From Rhizobium mesoamericanum STM3625 (GTDB lineage Bacteria; Pseudomonadota; Alphaproteobacteria; Rhizobiales; Rhizobiaceae): a stretch of 64,000 nucleotides of DNA. Shown here piece after piece: positions 8,952-17,655 of the stretch (positions are counted from its first letter, which is position 1; each line of letters opens with the position of its first letter). Where the stretch lies: NCBI RefSeq assembly GCF_000312665.1, contig NZ_HF536772.1, positions 1,018,382 through 1,082,381 of the forward strand. Direction: 5' to 3'. The notes beneath the pieces are model-generated. The model had not been told where the DNA came from and ran no database searches. It saw only the letters and a list, made by a program, of their open reading frames with translations. Made by a program: the position numbers and the translations under genes.

Positions 8952-9818
8952 ATGGCGCCCACTGTCTCCGATCAAATGAGGGCCCCGCGGCGGCGTTTTA
9001 AAATTAGCCGGAGAACTGATCTGATGGTCGGCGGTGGTATCATCGCATTCCTGGTCGCCGTCGCGCTTCTGTCGCTGGTCTGGACACCGCTGCCGCCGGC
9101 GAAGATGCAAATCGTCCACAAGCTGCAGCCGCCTCTGGCATTCGGCGTTCTCGGGACGGACCAGTTCGGCCGCGACATACTCTCGATGCTGATGGTCGGC
9201 TGCTGGAATTCTCTATCGATCGCCATTGCCGCCGTTTCGATGGGCGGGATGCTCGGCTCCGTCGCCGGCGTAGCGGCGGCGGCCGTTCGAGGGCCGTTCG
9301 AAGCTCTGCTGATGCGTGCCTGCGATGTTGTGTTCGCCCTTCCGCCGATCCTCTCGGCGATGATGCTGGGGGCCTTTCTTGGCCCGGGCCGGCTTACCGC
9401 CATCATCGCCATTGCGTCCTTTATGATTCCCGTCTTTGCCCGCGTCACGTTGGCGACAGCCCTCCAAGCCTGGAGCCGGGACTATGTGCTCGCGGCTCGC
9501 GCGATCGGAAATAGTCGTTTCACAATCTCCGTCCGCCATGTATTGCCGAACATCATGAGCCAGATCATTGTCCAGGTCACGATCCAGCTCGGGTTGGCGG
9601 TGCTGACGGAGGCCGGACTCAGTTTCCTTGGTCTCGGCATTGCGCCGCCAGCGCCGACATGGGGTCGAATGCTTGCCGACGCACAAACCTACCTAGCGGT
9701 TGCGCCATGGTTGGCTATCCTGCCAGGGCTTGCAATTGCGCTCTGCGTCTTCGGATTTAACATGCTCGGCGACGGTCTCCGCGACATGCTCGATCCTCGC
9801 GAGGCGAACCGTCGTTAG
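8952..9818 (+). CDS. ABC importer permease, DppC type
   Basis: A 288-residue partner permease with the N-terminal extension typical of DppC/OppC proteins, LGTDQFGRDILSMLM, and the coupling motif YVLAARAIGNSRFTISVRHV. It has six predicted membrane segments. It starts one base after the previous gene and ends 31 bases before the amidase. Both permeases need an ATPase pair of DppD/DppF type. None is encoded in this locus, so the subunits must come from elsewhere or the transporter is orphaned. Confidence 0.92.
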   Translation: MAPTVSDQMRAPRRRFKISRRTDLMVGGGIIAFLVAVALLSLVWTPLPPAKMQIVHKLQPPLAFGVLGTDQFGRDILSMLMVGCWNSLSIAIAAVSMGGMLGSVAGVAAAAVRGPFEALLMRACDVVFALPPILSAMMLGAFLGPGRLTAIIAIASFMIPVFARVTLATALQAWSRDYVLAARAIGNSRFTISVRHVLPNIMSQIIVQVTIQLGLAVLTEAGLSFLGLGIAPPAPTWGRMLADAQTYLAVAPWLAILPGLAIALCVFGFNMLGDGLRDMLDPREANRR

Positions 9819-9849
9819 TCTTCGAACTACAGGCCCGGATGACAATGCC

Positions 9850-11241
9850 ATGTCCGAAACCGATTTAACCATCCGCGAACTGAGGCAGCGCTTCGCTGAT
9901 CGAAGCCTGTCCCCGCTCGAGTACTGGCTGGCGTTGGAACGGCACATCGAGGCGTGGGAGCCTACAATCTGTGCCCTTTACGCCTATGATCCGGAGGCGA
10001 CGCGCACGCAGGCAAAAGCGTCAACGGAGCGCTGGATGCGGGGGACGACAGTTGGCATCCTCGATGGTATCCCGGCGACGCTGAAGGAGCTTATCGCCAC
10101 CAAGGGGCAGCCAGTGCCGCTCGGGACCAGTGCCACCGAACTGGCGCCTGCGACAGAGGATGCTCCTGCGGCGGCACGATTGCGCGAAGACGGCGCGGTG
10201 CTCTTTGCGAAGACGACGTGCCCGGACTACGGAATGCTTTCCTCGGGCCTTTCTAGCTTCCATCATCTGAGCCGCAATCCCTGGGATACGTCAAAGAATC
10301 CCGGAGGCTCGAGCGCCGGCGCCTCTGCAGCAGCGGCGGCGGGTTACGGACCTCTGCACGTCGGTACCGATATCGGTGGCTCGGTGCGGCTGCCGGCCGG
10401 CTGGACAGGCACCTTTGGCTTCAAGCCCAGCCATGGCCGGATTCCGGTCGATCCGTTCTATGTCGGTCGCTGCGCCGGACCGCTGACGCGAACCGTCGAG
10501 GATGCCGCCTTTGCAATGGCGACACTCTCGCGTCCGGACTGGCGCGACGGCACCAGCCTGCCCCCGAACGATATCGATTGGATGGACCTCAATATCGATC
10601 TCCGCGGCCTGAAGATCGGGTTGATGCTCGATGCCGGATGCGGCCTTGCAGTCGACGACGAGGTGCGTGCGGCGGTCGAGGCGGCTGGTCAGCGATTTGA
10701 GGATGCGGGCGCAATTGTCCTGCCGGTTCCCCCCGTCATGACGCGGGCAATGCTCGACGGGTTGGACACGTTCTGGCGTTCCCGCTTCTGGGGCGATATC
10801 GAGAACTTGAACCTGGAGCGTCGAAGCAAGATTCTGCCCTACGTCTACAAATGGGCCGAGGGCGGCGCCTCCATCAGCGGCGCCGATGCCGTCAGGGGTT
10901 TCAATCAGACGATCGAGATGCGCAAAAGCTGCGGCAGATTGTTCACGAGGGTCGATGCCGTACTTTCACCGACCAACCCCATTGTTTCCTATCCGGCGGA
11001 ATGGGCTTCGCCGACCAACGATCCCGCGCGTCCCTTCGAACACATCTGCTTTACGGTGCCGTGGAACATGTCGGAGCAGCCCGCCGCATCGATCAATTGC
11101 GGTTTCTCGCGATCGGGAATGCCGATCGGCTTGCAGATTGTCGGTCCGCGCTTCGATGATATGCTTGTGTTGAGGCTGTCGAAGGCCTTTGAGAACTGGA
11201 CAGGCGGGGTGAGGTCGTGGCCGAAGCCGCCGGTCAGATGA
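9850..11241 (+). CDS. Amidase (amidase signature family)
   Basis: A 463-residue amidase-signature hydrolase with the complete Ser-cisSer-Lys triad: Lys79 in TLKE, cis-Ser154 in PGGSSAGAS and nucleophile Ser178 in DIGGSVRLP, with the canonical 24-residue spacing between the serines. No signal peptide, so cytoplasmic. The start at 9850 follows the permease stop by 31 bases; the frame is also open upstream inside the permease gene, but that extension is not protein-like. It should hydrolyse an amide carried in by the adjacent importer. Its 3' end overlaps the convergent NlpC/P60 gene by 8 bases. The substrate cannot be read from sequence. Confidence 0.9.
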   Translation: MSETDLTIRELRQRFADRSLSPLEYWLALERHIEAWEPTICALYAYDPEATRTQAKASTERWMRGTTVGILDGIPATLKELIATKGQPVPLGTSATELAPATEDAPAAARLREDGAVLFAKTTCPDYGMLSSGLSSFHHLSRNPWDTSKNPGGSSAGASAAAAAGYGPLHVGTDIGGSVRLPAGWTGTFGFKPSHGRIPVDPFYVGRCAGPLTRTVEDAAFAMATLSRPDWRDGTSLPPNDIDWMDLNIDLRGLKIGLMLDAGCGLAVDDEVRAAVEAAGQRFEDAGAIVLPVPPVMTRAMLDGLDTFWRSRFWGDIENLNLERRSKILPYVYKWAEGGASISGADAVRGFNQTIEMRKSCGRLFTRVDAVLSPTNPIVSYPAEWASPTNDPARPFEHICFTVPWNMSEQPAASINCGFSRSGMPIGLQIVGPRFDDMLVLRLSKAFENWTGGVRSWPKPPVR

Positions 11242-12091
11242 CCGGGCGGCGGTAACCCGTCGGTTGCTCGTACAGCCAGCCGATGCGCTTGATGGCATCC
11301 TCGAAGTTTTCGCGGGCAACGGTCATGGTGTGCCCGTTGGCATGCACGATCGTTTCCGGATTTTCCAGAACGGCAACGTGACCCTTCCAGAAAACCAGGT
11401 CGCCACGGCGGAGTTCGGATCGGTCGATCGACTCCCCGAGGGTTGCCGCCTGCATGTCGGTGTCCCGCGGCGCGCTTCGCCCCGTCATCAGCATCGAAAG
11501 CTGCACGAGGCCCGAACAATCGATGCCAAGTCCGGACCGGCCGCCCCAAAGATAGGGGGTTTCCAGGAACCGGGTTGCGACGTCGACATAGTCTCCGCCT
11601 TGGCCAACCGCGATCGGCTGCACGTGCTTGGCAAAGATCGCCGTCCCATCTTCCAGCATCGCATAGCGGTTGCCGCGCGTTTCGGCTTCCCCGACAATCC
11701 GGACCCTGCTGCCCATGGACAGTATGCTCTTGTAGGATTTGCGCAGCTCGGCCTCGAGATAGAGGAACGTCCGCTGAGCCGTGACGACATGCGTGGGCTC
11801 CGCACCCGCGTCCGAAAGTGCGGTTTCCGGCAGATAACCGACATAGCCATCGGAGGCGGCCTTGACCCAGCACCAGCCCTCGGCGCGGTCGAACACCGCG
11901 ACGTCCTCGCCCAGCAGTAGTTCGGTATCGATTCCCTTGGTGATATCCGGCTCGGGCCGCAATCCGATGACCGGCACGGTTACACGAGCCGGCGTGCCAG
12001 AAACGAACCGCAGGGCTTCCACATGTCCTTCCAGACCCGCCTCGGCAAGATCCGGTCGGTAGGCATGCAGGCGGCGATCAAGCGTCGTCAT
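11234..12091 (-). CDS. SH3b-NlpC/P60 cysteine endopeptidase (YkfC-like)
   Basis: 285 residues: two bacterial SH3-like domains (about 35-95 and 100-160), then an NlpC/P60 domain with catalytic Cys192 in GIDCSGLVQ, His238 in KGHVAVL and a third polar residue near His250. There is no signal peptide, which argues for a cytoplasmic enzyme cutting gamma-D-Glu to diamino-acid bonds in imported murein peptides, as the similarly built YkfC does, rather than a wall hydrolase. It is last in a three-gene minus-strand set after a MarR-like regulator and an M17 aminopeptidase. Confidence 0.85.
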   Translation of the reverse strand: MTTLDRRLHAYRPDLAEAGLEGHVEALRFVSGTPARVTVPVIGLRPEPDITKGIDTELLLGEDVAVFDRAEGWCWVKAASDGYVGYLPETALSDAGAEPTHVVTAQRTFLYLEAELRKSYKSILSMGSRVRIVGEAETRGNRYAMLEDGTAIFAKHVQPIAVGQGGDYVDVATRFLETPYLWGGRSGLGIDCSGLVQLSMLMTGRSAPRDTDMQAATLGESIDRSELRRGDLVFWKGHVAVLENPETIVHANGHTMTVARENFEDAIKRIGWLYEQPTGYRRPVI

Positions 12092-12101
12092 TGTATCCCT
12101 T

Positions 12102-12452
12102 TCACGGCGTCAGGTGGCGGCCCTTGTCGCGCACCAGATCGCCAAGCTTTTCCAGATAGAGCGCACCAGTGACAGTGCGCTTTATCACGACGTTTCGCCG
12201 GTCGCGTTCATCGCGGACACGATCGACCAGACCCATATCGCCCATTGTATCAAGTGCCCGGGTAATGACAGGCTTGGTTACATTGAGCGTCGCCGCTAGG
12301 CCGCGTACGGTATGCGGCGGCGGCACGAGATAGATATGCAGCAGGATCGCCATTTGGCGCAACGTCAAATCACGATCGTCAAGCCTCACCTGATCGAGCG
12401 TCACACCATGCCACAGGCCCAACGCCTGCGAAGCCGTCAGTTCGATCGGCAT
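12102..12452 (-). CDS. MarR-like winged-helix regulator
   Basis: A 116-residue protein with a winged helix-turn-helix of MarR type: LTLRQMAILLHIYL, then the recognition helix region LAATLNVTKPVITRALDTM and a basic wing RVRDERDRRN. It is shorter than most MarR proteins (140-160), mainly because the dimerisation helices at both ends are reduced. Its stop is 10 bases before the NlpC/P60 start. It sits between two peptidase genes on the same strand and may control that operon; no operator was identified. Confidence 0.8.
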   Translation of the reverse strand: MPIELTASQALGLWHGVTLDQVRLDDRDLTLRQMAILLHIYLVPPPHTVRGLAATLNVTKPVITRALDTMGDMGLVDRVRDERDRRNVVIKRTVTGALYLEKLGDLVRDKGRHLTP

Positions 12453-12568
12453 GGGTCCTCCGGAAACTCGTTACACCCGCGTTCCATTTTCCGGCAGTGA
12501 ATCGTGCGACGCAATGGGGCGGCAGGTTTGCCGCCCGTCACGGTGAATAAAATTTTAACGATCGTCGC

Positions 12569-13957
12569 TTAGCGAACGCTCTGCCGGATGTAGTGGTAGA
12601 GCGCACGAATTGCCTGCGCCTCGCCGCCGCCAGGAGAATGCGGTCGTTCGGAAGGCGCCCAGCCGTAAATATCCAAATGCGCCCAGCTCGTGGTGTTGGA
12701 GACGAAGCGCTTGAGGAACAGGGCAGCGGTTATTGCACCGGCCATGCCGCCCGCCGGCGCATTGGTGATGTCGGCGAACTTTGCGCGAATATCCTTTTCG
12801 TAGCCGGCATAGAGCGGCAGCCGCCACAGGGGATCATCCGTCTCGAGGCTTGCTTCGATCAGGTCCTGGGCAAGATCGGAGTCGTCGGTGAAGAAGGGCG
12901 GCAGGTCGGGACCGAGTGCCACGCGGGCAGCACCCGTAAGCGTCGCCATGTCGATAAGGAGGTCGGGCGCATCCTCATCCGCATAGGCAAGCGCGTCGGC
13001 GAGGATCAACCGGCCTTCCGCGTCGGTATTGTCGATCTGCACCGTCAGCCCCTTGCGGCTCCGGTAGATGTCGCCCGGACGGAAGGCATTGGATGAGATC
13101 GAATTTTCGACGACAGGAATGATTACCCTGAGATCGACCTTGAGCTTGGCGTCCATGATCATCAGCGCAAGGCCCATGACGTTTGCAGCGCCGCCCATAT
13201 CCTTCTTCATCAGCAGCATCGAGGACGCCGGCTTGATGTCGAGGCCGCCAGTATCGAAGCAGACGCCCTTGCCGACGAGTGTGATCTTGCGGTGCCCCTT
13301 CTTGCCCCAACGCAATTCGAGCAGACGTGGCGCGTCCGTGCTGGCACGGCCGACGGTATGAACGAGCGGGAAGTTCTGGCGGAGGTCGTCGCCGCTGACG
13401 ACATTGATTTCAGCCTTATAGTGAGCCGCCAGGCCGCGGAAGGCTGCTTCCAGTTCGTTCGGCCCCATGTCATTCGTCGGAGTATTGATCATGTCGCGTG
13501 CCAGAAAAACGCCGGCTAGCTGTCGCTTGATATCCGCGCCGTCCGCATCGCGCGGGATCATGAGCGTCGGAGCCGAAGTTTTCTCCGATTTATAACGGTC
13601 AAAGCGGTAACTACCGAGGCCGAAGCCGAGCGAGAGGCGGTTTGCCGTCAGCGGCGCCGTTTCGATATGCCAGTCGCCGGCGGGCAGAGTACGTGCAAGC
13701 TTGCCGGTGATGTAGGGTTGTTCAGATGGATTGGTGCCGAGCCCGAACAGCGCGCCACCAAGATGACCATCTTCTGTCGGGATCAGCAGCAACGAGCCGC
13801 TCTCGGCCTTGTAGCCCGCCTTCTTGGCCCAATCGAGCGCGATTGGATCGATCGTGCCGGTTTCGATATGCGCGGGGGTGACGGCAAAGATCGGCAGCGT
13901 CGAGCCGCCCTTGCTGTTGAAGGGGGTGGGTCTCTCGATGAACTGATAAGGTGCCAT
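12569..13957 (-). CDS. M17 leucyl aminopeptidase family protein
   Basis: A 462-residue cytosolic aminopeptidase. The two-metal site motifs are present: VGKGVCFDTGGLDIKP (metal-binding Lys and Asp) and NTDAEGRLILADAL (Asp, Glu and the bicarbonate-site Arg), followed by DMATLTGAARVALG. It releases N-terminal residues from peptides. It is the first gene of a minus-strand set with the MarR-like regulator and NlpC/P60 endopeptidase, which suggests joint processing of imported or recycled peptides. Divergent from tadD, with about 140 bases between the two starts. Confidence 0.9.
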   Translation of the reverse strand: MAPYQFIERPTPFNSKGGSTLPIFAVTPAHIETGTIDPIALDWAKKAGYKAESGSLLLIPTEDGHLGGALFGLGTNPSEQPYITGKLARTLPAGDWHIETAPLTANRLSLGFGLGSYRFDRYKSEKTSAPTLMIPRDADGADIKRQLAGVFLARDMINTPTNDMGPNELEAAFRGLAAHYKAEINVVSGDDLRQNFPLVHTVGRASTDAPRLLELRWGKKGHRKITLVGKGVCFDTGGLDIKPASSMLLMKKDMGGAANVMGLALMIMDAKLKVDLRVIIPVVENSISSNAFRPGDIYRSRKGLTVQIDNTDAEGRLILADALAYADEDAPDLLIDMATLTGAARVALGPDLPPFFTDDSDLAQDLIEASLETDDPLWRLPLYAGYEKDIRAKFADITNAPAGGMAGAITAALFLKRFVSNTTSWAHLDIYGWAPSERPHSPGGGEAQAIRALYHYIRQSVR

Positions 13958-13989
13958 GAGTATCCTCTGGGGCGTCCGGGAATCGCGTC

Positions 13990-14010
13990 TTAACGGTCCG
14001 TTAGGGTTAA
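13990..14010. promoter_or_regulatory. Possible CtrA-like box upstream of tadD
   Basis: TTAA-N7-TTAG starting at 13990, followed by another TTAA at 14007, is one mismatch from the CtrA consensus TTAA-N7-TTAA. It lies about 95 bases upstream of tadD. Tad pili are under CtrA in some alphaproteobacteria. One-mismatch matches occur by chance fairly often, so this is tentative. Confidence 0.25.
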
Positions 14011-14099
14011 CAGACTATTGCTGGAGTGAAGATTGCGTCAAAGCCTTTCCCTGTTCCGCTTTGAGGTCAGACGCCGATTTCGGATCTCAGGGACGCACG

Positions 14100-14930
14100 A
14101 TGCCTGCTTCGGCCTGTACTTTACTTAGAACCCGCATTTTTCAGGGCGTTGCGATCGCGCTCGTCGCGCTGGCACTTGCCGGATGCACGACGACCACGGA
14201 CCGGATGACGACGGGATCCATACCGAAACTCAACAAGCCGGTCGAAGCGATGGATGAAGCAGAACTGCGCAGCTCGACCGAGCGCGTTGGACAGGCGTAC
14301 GAAAAGAACCCACGCGATGCCGTGAACGGCGTGAACTACGCGAACCTCCTGCGCATGCAGGGCCGCGATGCCCAGGCGCTTGCGGTCATGCAGCAGGTTG
14401 CCATTGCCAATCCGACCGATCGAACCGTGCTGGCGGCCTACGGCAAAGCACAGGCTGCGGCCGGCCAATGGCAGCAGGCCCTCGATACGATCGGTCGCGC
14501 TCAGACCCCTGATCGTCCGGACTGGAAGCTCACATCGGCCGAGGGCGCGATCCTCGATCAGCTTGGTCGTTCCGCCGAAGCGCGCCAACGCTACCGTGAA
14601 GCACTCGATATACAGCCGGGCGAAGCATCGATCCTGTCCAATCTCGGCATGTCCTATGTGCTGACCGGTGACCTCCGGACAGCGGAGACCTATTTGCGCC
14701 AGGCGGCAGGGCAGTCCACGGCCGACAGTCGGGTTCGCCAGAATCTCGCGCTCGTCATTGGTCTTCAGGGCCGGTTCCCTGAGGCGGAGAAGATTGCGCG
14801 TGGAGAGCTTTCGCAGCAGCAGGCCGATGCCAATGTCGCCTATCTGCGCTCGATGCTATCGCAGCAGAACTCCTGGCAAAAGCTCGCGGCCAAGGATAGC
14901 GGCAGTAGCGCCCCCACCAGCACCAACTGA
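14100..14930 (+). CDS. tadD: TadD-type TPR lipoprotein of the Flp pilus
   Basis: A 276-residue lipoprotein. Its signal peptide ends in the lipobox ALAGC (Cys29), and about five tetratricopeptide repeats (residues 70-240) follow, e.g. AVNGVNYANLLRMQGRDAQA and ASILSNLGMSYVLTGDLRTA. TadD assists secretin assembly at the outer membrane. I chose ATG 14100 because it starts the signal peptide; the frame is open for 48 codons upstream without protein character. It is on the opposite strand to the rest of the Tad machinery and separated from tadC by a LysE-family gene. Confidence 0.9.
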   Translation: MPASACTLLRTRIFQGVAIALVALALAGCTTTTDRMTTGSIPKLNKPVEAMDEAELRSSTERVGQAYEKNPRDAVNGVNYANLLRMQGRDAQALAVMQQVAIANPTDRTVLAAYGKAQAAAGQWQQALDTIGRAQTPDRPDWKLTSAEGAILDQLGRSAEARQRYREALDIQPGEASILSNLGMSYVLTGDLRTAETYLRQAAGQSTADSRVRQNLALVIGLQGRFPEAEKIARGELSQQQADANVAYLRSMLSQQNSWQKLAAKDSGSSAPTSTN

Positions 14931-14932
14931 CC

Positions 14933-15565
14933 TCAGCGGCCGGCCAACCCGGAGGTGACGAGTTGCACGCCGAGGCCAGCCATGACTGTCCCGGCCACAC
15001 GATCGATCGATGTCTTGGCAGCGAGGTAAAGCCGTCTCGGGTGTGTGGCCGAAAATGCGAGCGCCACAACCGCGTACCAGCCGGCTTCAACCGCAAAGAC
15101 GCCAATCGGCACTGCAAGAAAGAGACCAAGCGGAACGGCTTTGGGTAGCAGCGCAGCAAAGATGCTTGCATAGACAACGATTGTCTTTGGGTTGCTGATC
15201 TGTGTCAGGAGGGCGGTGGTAAAGCTTCGGCCGAGTGCCCGACGATCACTTCCCGCATCACCGACGTGGAGCGGCTCTCGCGCGCCGCGCCAGATTCTGA
15301 AGGCGATGAAGACGAGATAAGCCCCACCAGCCACCTTCAGGCCGAGATAGAGCCATCCGAAATGCGAAAGCAGCGTTGTTAATCCAGCGAGCGCCAACAC
15401 GCTGAAGGCAACGCCGCCAACGCCCATCCCGAGCGCCGCCGCAAGCCCGTCCAGACGTGACCGCGACATGGCAATGCGGGAAACGAGAACAAAACTTGGG
15501 CCTGGGCTCATCGCCCCGATGAAGAGAGCAGCGATGATACTCAGGAAGATGCTTAGGGATGACAT
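14933..15565 (-). CDS. LysE/RhtB-family amino acid exporter
   Basis: A 210-residue membrane protein with six hydrophobic segments and the family start pattern MSPGPSFVLVSRIAMSRSRLDGLAAALG (MSPGP near residue 20). Related proteins export lysine, threonine or homoserine lactones; the substrate cannot be told from sequence. ATG 15565 is preceded by AGGAGCC. A longer frame to 15685 lacks a membrane-protein N-terminus and is rejected. It lies between tadD and tadC with no functional link to pili that I can see. Confidence 0.88.
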   Translation of the reverse strand: MSSLSIFLSIIAALFIGAMSPGPSFVLVSRIAMSRSRLDGLAAALGMGVGGVAFSVLALAGLTTLLSHFGWLYLGLKVAGGAYLVFIAFRIWRGAREPLHVGDAGSDRRALGRSFTTALLTQISNPKTIVVYASIFAALLPKAVPLGLFLAVPIGVFAVEAGWYAVVALAFSATHPRRLYLAAKTSIDRVAGTVMAGLGVQLVTSGLAGR

Positions 15566-15647
15566 CAACGGCTCCTGCTGGCCTGTGGAGATGTCGCGCA
15601 ACCTAAGCGCAATGGGCAGAGATGGCCAGCCCTGCGGAAATGGAAGG

Positions 15648-16631
15648 CTAGAAGCGATCGGCCACCTGGATGCCGGCGGGGCCAAGAATAACGGCGACCA
15701 GCACGGGAAGGAAGAACAGGATCATCGGCACCGTAAGCTTCGGCGGCAGTGCGGCGGCCTTTTTCTCCGCCTCGTTCATGCGTTCGTCGCGGCCTTCCTG
15801 TGCTAATACGCGCAACGCCTGCGAAACCGGTGTGCCGTAGCGATCGGCCTGAATCAGTGCCTGCGTAACGGACTGCACCAATGGAATCTGTGTACGCAGC
15901 CCGAGGTTTTCCAGCGCAACCCGTCGGTCGGGAAGGAAGGAAAGCTCGGCAGTCGTCAGGATCATTTCTTCCGCCAGCGGCGGGGAAGCCTCGCCGAGTT
16001 CTTCCGAGACGCGGCGCATGGCCGCCTCGATCGAAATACCCGACTCGACGCAGATTAGCATCAGGTCGAGCGCGTCGGGCCAGGCGCGTTTGATTGAATG
16101 CTGCCGCTTCGACATCCGATTGGAAATGAAGATATTCGGCGTGTAGAAGCCCACATAGGCAACGCCAAGCGTCAGAAGAAAGCGCATCGGCGTCGGCTTG
16201 TCGGCAAGGTGATTGAGACCGAAGACCCAAAAGACCGCGAGGCCGAAGAACAGGAATGGCAGCACGAAGCGCGCGACGAGGAATATATTCAGCGCATTTT
16301 CCGAGCGGAACCCGGCGGCGCGCAGTTTGTTCATCGTATTTTCATCGACGAGCGCCTCGCGAAGATTGAATTTTTCCACGATCTGACGGACAGATCGGTT
16401 GTTCTGGGTGCGAAGCGAGCTCTTTCCGGCGGAATCGGCGTTCATTCGTGACCGTTCGCGGGCCCGGATCAATTCGCGCTCCGTCGACACGGCTTTCATT
16501 CGCTTGTTGAGGTCGCCACGTTCGAAGAATGGGACAGCGATCGTATACAGGCTGGCGAACACAGCGATGGCGACGAGCACCGCAATCAGCATCGAGGGGT
16601 CTGTTAGTTTGCTCGCGAGATCAGATGACAT
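15648..16631 (-). CDS. tadC: Flp pilus inner-membrane platform protein TadC
   Basis: A 327-residue type II secretion F-domain protein with an N-terminal membrane helix, a long soluble stretch, two helices around 120-160, the F domain (WPDALDLMLICVESGISIEAAM near 190) and a C-terminal helix. With TadB it forms the platform that couples the CpaF ATPase to the growing pilus. It is last in the minus-strand tad operon, 12 bases after tadB. Confidence 0.92.
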   Translation of the reverse strand: MSSDLASKLTDPSMLIAVLVAIAVFASLYTIAVPFFERGDLNKRMKAVSTERELIRARERSRMNADSAGKSSLRTQNNRSVRQIVEKFNLREALVDENTMNKLRAAGFRSENALNIFLVARFVLPFLFFGLAVFWVFGLNHLADKPTPMRFLLTLGVAYVGFYTPNIFISNRMSKRQHSIKRAWPDALDLMLICVESGISIEAAMRRVSEELGEASPPLAEEMILTTAELSFLPDRRVALENLGLRTQIPLVQSVTQALIQADRYGTPVSQALRVLAQEGRDERMNEAEKKAAALPPKLTVPMILFFLPVLVAVILGPAGIQVADRF

Positions 16632-16643
16632 CGCCCGTCTCCA

Positions 16644-17651
16644 TCAGATATCGAAATTGACCATGTTGCGCATGACGAAAATGCCGATCGACATCCAGAC
16701 CGCCGAAACGCCCATGATCAGATGGCCCCGCGGGTCGGTAAACAGGATCAGCATATATTCGGGCGATGTCAGGTAGACGAGTGTGGCGACGATGAAAGGC
16801 AAGGCGCCGATGATGACGGCAGAAGCCTTGGCTTCCATCGACAGTGCCTTCACCTTCGCCTTCATTTTCTTTCGGTCGCGCAAAACCTTCGCGAGATTGC
16901 CGATAGCCTCTGAAAGGTTCCCGCCCGCTTGCGATTGGATGGCGATGACGATCGCAAAGAAGCTTACTTCCTGCAAAGGCATGTGGTTGCTCATGCGCGC
17001 GCAGGCATCCGGCACACTGAGACCGACCTGCTGCGATTCGACGACACGGCGAAACTCGCTCTTCACAGGATCCTTGCCCTCATTGGCGATGAGCCGGATG
17101 GCGTCGTTCAATGGCAAGCCAGACTTGATCGAGCGCACGATGACGTCGAGCGCATTGGGAAACTCGGCGAGGAACTTGTTCTGACGCCGTTTGATCAGAA
17201 AGCCGAGTACCCAGCGCGGCAGCCCAAGTCCGGCAATGATGGGCAGACCGAGCACGACCATAACAGGTGCATCCGCCAGGAAAGCGACGAACATCAGGAC
17301 AAGGCCGAAAATAGCGCTGAACACATAGAAGCGCCCAGGTGTGATCCGGAGGCCGGCCTGCGTCAGTCTCGACTTCAACGACAGCTTCTTCTTGGTGTTT
17401 TCCTGCTGGCGTTTCTCAAGGTCCTTCAAATTGTCCTGCACCGATTTGCGACGCTTCGACATTTCCTGGACTCGGTCACGAGCCGCCTTGACGCTCGCCT
17501 TGTCGGCCTCAGCCGAAACGACACGGTTAACGCGGTTTGCCGACTTCTTCTCGGTCTCGATCCGCGCGAAGAGAATGCCATAGCAAACGGCACCCGCCGC
17601 GATGGCGGCAAGCACGACAATGGCCAACACGACAGGATCGAACCCGAACAT
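16644..17651 (-). CDS. tadB: Flp pilus inner-membrane platform protein TadB
   Basis: 335 residues, partner of TadC. It has an N-terminal membrane helix (FGFDPVVLAIVVLAAIAAGAV), a charged region, two central helices, and the F domain with FPNALDVIVRSIKSGLPLNDAI. The start at 17651 lies four bases after the cpaF stop and begins the hydrophobic N-terminus; the frame runs 16 codons further upstream inside cpaF without merit. It acts in the inner membrane as part of the assembly platform. Confidence 0.92.
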   Translation of the reverse strand: MFGFDPVVLAIVVLAAIAAGAVCYGILFARIETEKKSANRVNRVVSAEADKASVKAARDRVQEMSKRRKSVQDNLKDLEKRQQENTKKKLSLKSRLTQAGLRITPGRFYVFSAIFGLVLMFVAFLADAPVMVVLGLPIIAGLGLPRWVLGFLIKRRQNKFLAEFPNALDVIVRSIKSGLPLNDAIRLIANEGKDPVKSEFRRVVESQQVGLSVPDACARMSNHMPLQEVSFFAIVIAIQSQAGGNLSEAIGNLAKVLRDRKKMKAKVKALSMEAKASAVIIGALPFIVATLVYLTSPEYMLILFTDPRGHLIMGVSAVWMSIGIFVMRNMVNFDI

Positions 17652-17655
17652 CTCA

